Assembly (NCBI GenBank): GCA_963932145.1
Contig: OZ010593.1
Coordinates: 29,988,396 to 30,052,395 of the forward strand
DNA: 64,000 nt
Reading direction: 5' to 3'
From: Acanthosepion lycidas
Lineage: Eukaryota; Mollusca; Cephalopoda; Sepiida; Sepiidae
Under the pieces are notes generated by a model that was not told the origin of the DNA, made no database searches, and saw nothing but the letters and a program-made list of their open reading frames with translations. The position numbers and the translations under genes were made by a program. Below are positions 58,031-64,000 of the stretch, one piece after another. Numbering within the stretch: position 1 is the stretch's first letter; each line of letters starts with the position of its first letter.

Positions 58031-58379
58031 TCAACAAGCGTCTTCGAAGTAAGATTATAAAGCCAAAGTACATAAAATTCAATGAAATATTAGAATGTTT
58101 AAAATATTTAAAATTTTTTAAATTACAGGGTAGCTAAAAATTTATTTAAAAAGGCGTTTACGTTATATTCGTCATGTAATTTTACTACGATTATTTCCCG
58201 CCTTACTTAAATCTCGCAAATATTAGTTTATCGATAGATGTGTCAACATCTCACAAAAACACCCAGCTCGGTGGTAAAAATGCTATTCTGTGAAATTTAA
58301 AACAAAAGTAAGTAATATTTGTTTGAATTCAGATTAATTAAACTTTTCATCAGTTAATCTTCCTCAAAAAGGTTTCAGA

Positions 58380-58620
58380 AAATTATATTTTATTTTTTAA
58401 ATATTTTTAATAATGAGAATTATGTTAGTTTCACAGATTTTTCAATATATATTGATAAAGAAATCATTCCAATCAATTTAAATTCAGTTTGAAATATAGG
58501 AAATTATTTTACTTATTGAAAACATTAAATTTAATCTATCAGCTTGAAACTAAAACTAAAATAAAAGCTTCAAGAAATTTAAAAAAAAAATGCATTTTTC
58601 GCCTAACGTTTATATATATA
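58380..58620 (-). mobile_element. Dispersed repeat fragment shared with 54440 and 60050
   Basis: tttaatctatcagcttgaaa, acttattgaaaacattaaat and caagaaatttaaaaaaaaaa. Confidence 0.5.
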
Positions 58621-58674
58621 TAAACACACAGATACGCGCGTGCGCACACACACACACACATATATGTATGTATT

Positions 58675-59720
58675 AGGTACCTTCACTAATTCGCTGAAAA
58701 AAACAATATGTCATGATAATAAAATATCACACGAACTTGATAAAAACAAAGTTTTATCGTCAAAATATTTGTGTCATTATTAAGAGGGAAGACCGACGTA
58801 TATTTTATTATTTAATTATATTTTTAACCCAATTTAGCGCGTCCGAAATTTTAGCTAAAAATTTTTCATGTGTCAGCAGGTAGACAATAGATTAATATAG
58901 GAAATGTTATCGTCTTTTTGAGATAAAAAAAACAAAAACAAAAAAAAAACAAAAAACAAAACAAAAGAAAAAACATTGTTTTGGAAATTTTTGCAAAAAT
59001 CAAGTAATTGTCGGATTTTAATGAAACTTTCAGAACTTATTTACCAATAAATAAAGTTATTTTAGAAATCTTTTTTTTTTAAAATCTTGGTAAAAATATT
59101 TTTTACATCTGTAACCCACACCACTTACATAATTTTTAAGATATTTCGAGAAATTAAATTTTGATCCTGTTAATGTTTATATTAATTAAAAGGAGAACTC
59201 CTGAGAGAATTTAAATTATTTTTTTGCATGACAGAAACACCAGTTACCGAAAATCATCTCTGGATCGTAAAATAAAAAATGCAATAAAACTAAGATATTA
59301 TTAAATTAGAAAAGCCTTTAATTGATTTTATGAATAGTGTATATTAAGGAAACTATTGTCTTAAGGAAAAATGTTTCAATGAATAATGAATTTTTCCAAG
59401 AATTTTTTTCTTTTTTTTATTAGAATAAATTATAATGTTTAAAAATCTTTAAAATTTTTGCATTACTATGACCTGGTTAGTCGATATTGTGCTTAGTAAA
59501 ACTATATTTACTAATTAGAAATTGAAAAGCTTAGTACAAACCATCAAACACCAATATTTTTAAAAGAATTTTAATTTTTTTGTATGCGCATAAAGATGAA
59601 TATTTTTGAAGGTACGGGTGTTCATACACGGCATTATTAGAAAATAAGAGCGATAACAATAGTAAATTTAAAGGTAAAGTTTTAAAAATCCAATAAAAAA
59701 TACATTACAGAGAATATTTC
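58675..59720 (-). mobile_element. TIR element, AGGTACCTCCACT family, copy C
   Basis: Begins AGGTACCTTCACTAATTCGC (the inverted right end) and continues with caaagttttatcgtcaaaat, then tcggattttaatgaaacttt and agaaaagcctttaattgatt, the inverse order of copies A and B. The left-end TIR is not found, so the copy is incomplete or recombined. Confidence 0.6.
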
Positions 59721-59751
59721 CCTAAATTTTTAAGATTACTGAATACTTAAC

Positions 59752-59772
59752 AACACACACACACACACACAA

Positions 59773-59849
<77 letters not shown>
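59752..59849. repeat. (CA)n-(TA)n microsatellite
   Basis: CA run, TA run, a tacacacata island and a second TA run. Confidence 0.95.
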
Positions 59850-59851
<2 letters not shown>

Positions 59852-59989
59852 CGGCGCTCACGCTGTATTCTTCAATTATGTTTTCCGGATAAAACCTCCG
59901 TATAAAAACATTAAATAAATATCCATCTGACATCAAGTTGTCAGCACGTCAACACCTTAAATCAACAGCTACCATCGTGTTAAAAAGCA

Positions 59990-60310
59990 TTTATACGCTT
60001 TTTATACTTAAAGTATATAATATTTCTTTCAAATCAGTTTGATTATATTTTAAATCAGCTAATATTCTTCAAATAAAGTTTCCGAAAAGTATATTTTATT
60101 TTTGGAAGAATTTTTAATAAGTACAATTAAATTATGATGAACGTTGACTAAAAATGGCGCTGAAATCAGATTTTTTAGCAAAAAAAAAAAAAAAATTCTA
60201 ATCAATTTAAATTAGCTTCTTAAATACGACAATGTATGTTGCTTATTGTAAATATTAAATTGAATCTATTAGCTTGGAATTATAGCTAAAATAATTGCTT
60301 CAAGAAAGAA
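59990..60310 (-). mobile_element. Degenerate dispersed repeat (third relative of 54440)
   Basis: Weak but ordered similarity to 58380-58620: caatttaaattagcttctta, ttgcttattgtaaatattaa, gaatctattagcttggaatt. Confidence 0.4.
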
Positions 60311-60504
60311 TTTTCATTCATTTATTACCTCAAGTAATGCGAATATGTGGAGATACCTATATGGTAAGGCAGAGATGTCTTCCACATATAGCCTCCAGAA
60401 ATACAATCCGCATTATAGTAAAATATGATCGGGAATGGTGTCTACATCTAGCTAATGTCTTATCATTATGTAGGACGTAGTTCTGGGAGATATTTCTGCT
60501 AGGC

Positions 60505-60536
<32 letters not shown>

Positions 60537-60539
60537 GTA

Positions 60540-60830
60540 ATGATATTACTACTGAGGGAATCGAAACCCCGACAGTTAGGTTGGCAAGCGGACACTATAC
60601 CAACTGCTCCGCCGGGCCTCGGTGACGAAGAGATTGCAAATCAGACTCTAAGAAGCACCGCTCACTCCCACATTCCGTGGTGGAACTCAACTGAGATTCT
60701 CTCTGACCATAGGACTGAGCCTCCTGGAGCCACGACTACTCTCACCAAGCCGCTCCAACTGGAGTGGATGCGCACTGCTGATGAGTTCCAAATATAGGAC
60801 GAAACGGCCGTCCAGTGCTTCCTGAGGTTT
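60540..60830 (-). mobile_element. tRNA-derived SINE, third type
   Basis: The minus-strand head has GCCCGGCGGAGCAGTTGGTA (A box within), tagtgtccgcttgcc, and B box GGGTTTCGATTCCCTC. A GC-rich body of about 190 bp precedes the head on the + strand. Of the SINE heads in the window this is among the most tRNA-like in its 5' half. Confidence 0.65.
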
Positions 60831-60850
60831 CTATCAGACTCGATGAATCA

Positions 60851-60852
<2 letters not shown>

Positions 60853-60919
<67 letters not shown>
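60853..60919. repeat. (TA)n microsatellite
   Basis: Pure TA run beside the SINE. Confidence 0.95.
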
Positions 60920-60923
<4 letters not shown>

Positions 60924-61082
60924 TGTAGTTTACCATTGCTCGAGGAGACGCATTTGTAGTGTTGAAACATATTTGCAGTTGCGTAGCGATTTTTAGTATG
61001 TTTTTGTTTTAATATCCCAAAATAAATAATATTTAGGTCTACTTTTTATTGAATCCTCTTTTCTCATTTTACCTGGTTACGT

Positions 61083-61480
61083 CACAGCCCTGCCAGCTCA
61101 AGGTACTTGATGTATGACTCCATGTTGAGTTTGGTGCCCTGTGGGAAGATGAATGTAGGCCTAACGTCACCATCACTAGTGATCATTCCAAATACCTTCG
61201 TAATCAACCATTAGACTACTCAAACTCTTTCCGAATCCTCTGCTTTGTCTTCAGATTTACACGCAAACACTCTGAAATGTTCGTATTGGAACTTTCGGTG
61301 CGAATGCCAAGCAATACAGTAGGCCATTTCCAAATTTATGGCGGATAATGGAGTTCTTTTACTCACAGACGGTGCACAACTGAGCCAAACATACAGTGCA
61401 AATGACAAAATCAAAAACAAATAACGTGCATGCGTGAAATTAAAAATATAAAATGGCGGCAATTTACCCATCGCACCCTG
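61083..61480 (-). pseudogene. Mariner-like element fragment, 5' end and transposase piece
   Basis: The right end inverted starts ACAGGGTGCGATGGGTAAAT, an ACAGGGTG-type terminus. Inward lies the same tract as in 2850-3060 (ending FRVFACKSED), then KVFGMITSDGDV, RPTFIFPQGTKLNMESYIKY in the transposase frame, cut off at about 61083. Second copy of the 2849-3400 family. Confidence 0.75.
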
Positions 61481-61674
61481 TATATATATATATTTGTGGT
61501 TGTGTGTGCGCCTTTGCCTTTGTCCATGCGTGTGTGTGTCGGGGGTGTGTATGGTTCAAGAAAGGAGAGAGTGGGAAAGAAGAAATTTTGTCTACAATTA
61601 TATATTAATTTCGAATACTAAAATAATGATGCTATCTTCGTTTTGCTTAAAATTCGTTCTTTTCTGTTTTGCAG

Positions 61675-61713
61675 TTAATGAGAGTTATTCAATGACTACA
61701 CCGGCATCCAAGG
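61675..61713 (+). CDS. Gene 2 exon 2: mature N-terminus, Ser/Thr-rich
   Basis: A 39-nt exon with acceptor tcttttctgttttgcag and donor GTAATC, phase 1 at both ends. With the codon shared from exon 1 (Ile) it encodes NESYSMTTPASK. The signal peptide would be cleaved near the junction. Ser/Thr/Pro content suggests an O-glycosylated linker. The donor is weaker than those of gene 1. The remaining exons lie to the right of the window. Confidence 0.6.
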
Positions 61714-61863
61714 GTAATCATTTTTTATCTATCAATAATCTTTTCAACAGTATTTTATTCATTACTTAAGAACATTTTTCAGCTATAATTTTAAGATAGC
61801 ACAAGGTTCGAGACCCACTCACAGTATAAGTTATTCGAGATTAATATTTTGCCCGATTTTCAG

Positions 61864-61907
61864 TAACTCCAACATCTATGCCAACAAAAATTGGCGAAAC
61901 TTGTTGA
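61864..61907 (+). pseudogene. Possible decayed gene 2 exon (Thr/Pro-rich)
   Basis: After a good acceptor (gcccgattttcag) phase 1 reads TPTSMPTKIGETC and then TGA. No consensus donor follows (GCGAAA sits where a donor would keep phase 1). The Thr/Pro composition resembles exon 2, so it may be a duplicated exon that lost its donor, or a genuine short last exon. Confidence 0.25.
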
Positions 61908-62257
61908 AACTTTATAAAGCAGATGAAATAGTAAATATCATTGTGCAATGTCGTTATGAAAGAAAAGCTATCCTCTAAATGACACTTAAAAGATTTAAGA
62001 TGTGAAAATATCAAAACGTCATAAAAATATTCTCCATTTGTTGGAATTTACAAATAACGCACCTTTTAAACATAATGTACTGACTAGTTGCCTTTCTCAG
62101 GCAGAAAATAGAGGCACGTTTTATAATCGGATTGGCTTGTACACGAGCATATAATGCACCTCATGGTCTAGATTCAATTCAGAAAATGATTATAGAGTGA
62201 TTCCAGAGATTATAAAAATGCAGATAGGCTCCTTCGGAGTTACGGATAATTGTATTA

Positions 62258-62334
62258 TTAGGTTGGTGCAAAAATAATGTTTTCTCACATATGTTACTAT
62301 GTGAGAAAACGGCATTATTTTTGCACCAACCTAA
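62258..62334. mobile_element. MADE1-like mariner MITE, 77-bp hairpin, subfamily A
   Basis: TTAGGTTGGTGCAAAAATAA to ...TTTTTGCACCAACCTAA with TA on both sides. The centre ctcacatatgttactatgtg is the inverse of that in the 12.96-kb copy, so the same subfamily is inserted in the opposite orientation. Confidence 0.9.
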
Positions 62335-62364
62335 TATTTGAAAATATAATTTCTGCACTGTTTA

Positions 62365-63830
62365 ACGTCGCGATTCCTGTACGATTACAAGATATGATTA
62401 TTGTACTATTTAAATACGTGATCCCCGTACTATTTGAAGAGGTTCTCACTACATTATTTTAAGGTATGATCCCTGTATTCATTGAGGATGTGATCCCTGG
62501 ATTATTTAAAATGCGATCCCTCTATTATTCGAAGATGCGATCCCTACACTATTTGAAGATGTGATCTCTGTACTATTAATATTTGAGGATTCGTTCCCTG
62601 TATTATTTTATGATGTGATCCTTGTACTATTAGAAGATGAGATATCTGTACTCCTGGAAGATGCAATCCATGTACTATTAGAAGATGAGATATCTGTACT
62701 CCTAGAAGATGCAATCCATGTACTATTAGAAGATGAGATATCTGTACTCCTGGAAGATGCAATCCATGTACTATTAGAAGATGAGATATCTGTACTCCTG
62801 GAAGATGCAATCCATGTACTATTAGAAGATGAGATATCTGTACTCCTAGAAGATGCAATCCATGTACTATTAGAAGATGAGATATCTGTACTCCTGGAAG
62901 ATGCAATCCATGTGCTATTAGAAGATGAGATATCTGTACTCCTAGAAGATGCAATCCATGTACTATTAGAAGATGAGATATCTGTACTCCTGGAAGATGC
63001 AATCCATGTACTATTAGAAGATGAGATATCTGTACTCCTAGAAGATGCAATCCATGTACTATTAGAAGATGAGATATCTGTACTCCTGGAAGATGCAATC
63101 CATGTGCTATTAGAAGATGAGATATCTGTACTCCTAGAAGATGCAATCCATGTACTATTAGAAGATGAGATATCTGTACTCCTGGAAGATGCAATCCATA
63201 TACTATTTGAAGCTTACCTCACAGTTTTATTTTAATTAGTACTCTCTGTACTATTTGGAGATGTGATCACTCTATTATTCGAAGATGTGATTCCAGTAAT
63301 ATTTGATGATACATTCCCTATACTAATTGCTGATGTGATCCCTGTATTTCTTGAAGGTGTGATTATTGTACTATTGGAAGGTGTAATCTCATTACTATTC
63401 GAAGACGTGATCTCTGTATTACTTTTAGATGCGATTGTTGAAGATACGATCTCTGTACTATTTGAGGTTACGATCCCTTTCAGAATGCAATCACTGTATT
63501 ATTCGAAGATGTTATCCTCTACTATTTGAAGATCCGTTCCATGTACTATTTGATTATGTGATCTCTGTATTGCTTTAAGATGTGATTATTGTACTGTTTG
63601 AAGATGGTATACCTGTGTTATTGTGGTCCCGGTACCATTTGAATATGCGATGTCTGTATGATTTGAAAATGTGATACTTATACTAATAGAAGATATCATC
63701 CAAGTCCTGTTGGAAGATGTGATCCCTATACTATCTGAAGATGGGATCCCTGTATTATTTGAAAATGTGATCCATGAACTATTTGAAGATGTGAAAGACG
63801 ACATAACCCAGATAGAATTTTTGTCACGGG
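62365..63830 (+). repeat. 24-bp minisatellite, about 61 units, with a homogenised 48-bp core
   Basis: The ancestral unit gaagatgtgatccctgtactattt is diverged at both ends. Between about 62615 and 63202 it forms about 12 nearly identical 48-bp dimers (gaagatgagatatctgtact ... gaagatgcaatccatgtact ...). Because 24 is divisible by three, long frames stay open on both strands (224 codons on +, 216 on -). They are judged a by-product of the periodicity, not genes. Confidence 0.9.
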
Positions 63831-63950
63831 TTAACAGGAAAATTGAAATCCTTCTCCGTCGCTTTTGGTGATATATATATATATATAAATATATAACATA
63901 TTTTGTCTCCGTGTGTTAGATGTTGAGCGGTAAAAACCAGATTGCCTATA

Positions 63951-64000
<50 letters not shown>
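63951..64000. repeat. (TA)n microsatellite at the window edge
   Basis: A TA run that continues beyond the window. Confidence 0.95.

Noticed and set aside
62544-63194. 216-codon minus-strand open frame
   Set aside because: A consequence of a repeat period divisible by three; the opposite strand is equally open and there is no promoter or splice context.

Overview
This is eukaryotic, AT-rich, repeat-dominated DNA with no prokaryotic-style coding. Tiny exons sit in introns of up to about 18 kb. There are about thirty long (TA)n tracts, and every class of animal transposable element is present: Tc1/mariner, Helitron, several non-LTR families, a Ty3/gypsy-like LTR element, and tRNA- and 5S-derived SINEs. 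The combination fits a lophotrochozoan, most likely a cephalopod such as an octopus. That assignment is an inference; nothing in the window is species-diagnostic.

Two host genes can be supported, both on the + strand. Gene 1 (from before the window to about 33.4 kb, possibly 34.2 kb) is the 3' part of a secreted cysteine-rich protein. I find seven good exons (952-993, 1358-1393, 19308-19349, 22785-22820, 26848-26922, 31085-31168, 33343-33395) and one doubtful exon (16451-16480). All junctions are phase 1 and every internal exon is a multiple of three. The last two coding exons together form a textbook WAP (four-disulfide core) domain with eight cysteines in elafin-like spacing. The preceding exons carry C-x3-C, CC or C-x10-C-x3-C pieces that look like duplicated or decayed WAP fragments. 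Gene 2 starts at 56611 with a signal-peptide exon behind a TATA box, continues with a Thr/Ser-rich exon at 61675-61713, and runs off the right edge. The shared strand, secretory character and phase-1 architecture suggest neighbouring genes of one secreted-protein cluster, but sequence homology between the two cannot be shown here.

Layout: 0-34 kb is gene 1. Its introns hold a Helitron, mariner pieces, LINE tails, foldback elements, two copies of a TIR family beginning AGGTACCTCCACT, MADE1-like hairpin MITEs, SINEs and an 8-copy 117-bp satellite. 34-56.5 kb is intergenic. It holds a Helitron protein fragment, a Tc1 element, head-to-head SINE palindromes, Helitrons at 39.5 and 48 kb, a 5S-tRNA composite SINE, a 33-bp minisatellite, a gutted LTR retrotransposon and LINE fragments. 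56.5-64 kb is the start of gene 2, whose introns contain more copies of the TIR family, two more hairpin MITEs and a 1.5-kb hierarchical 24-bp minisatellite.

The most interesting items are the modular WAP-fragment gene, the dimeric 5S-tRNA SINE, the tRNA-like SINE with a long upstream leader and repeated head-to-head copies, the intronic MADE1-like hairpins, and the multi-level hierarchy of the 24-bp minisatellite. All element family assignments come from motif recognition, not from a search.
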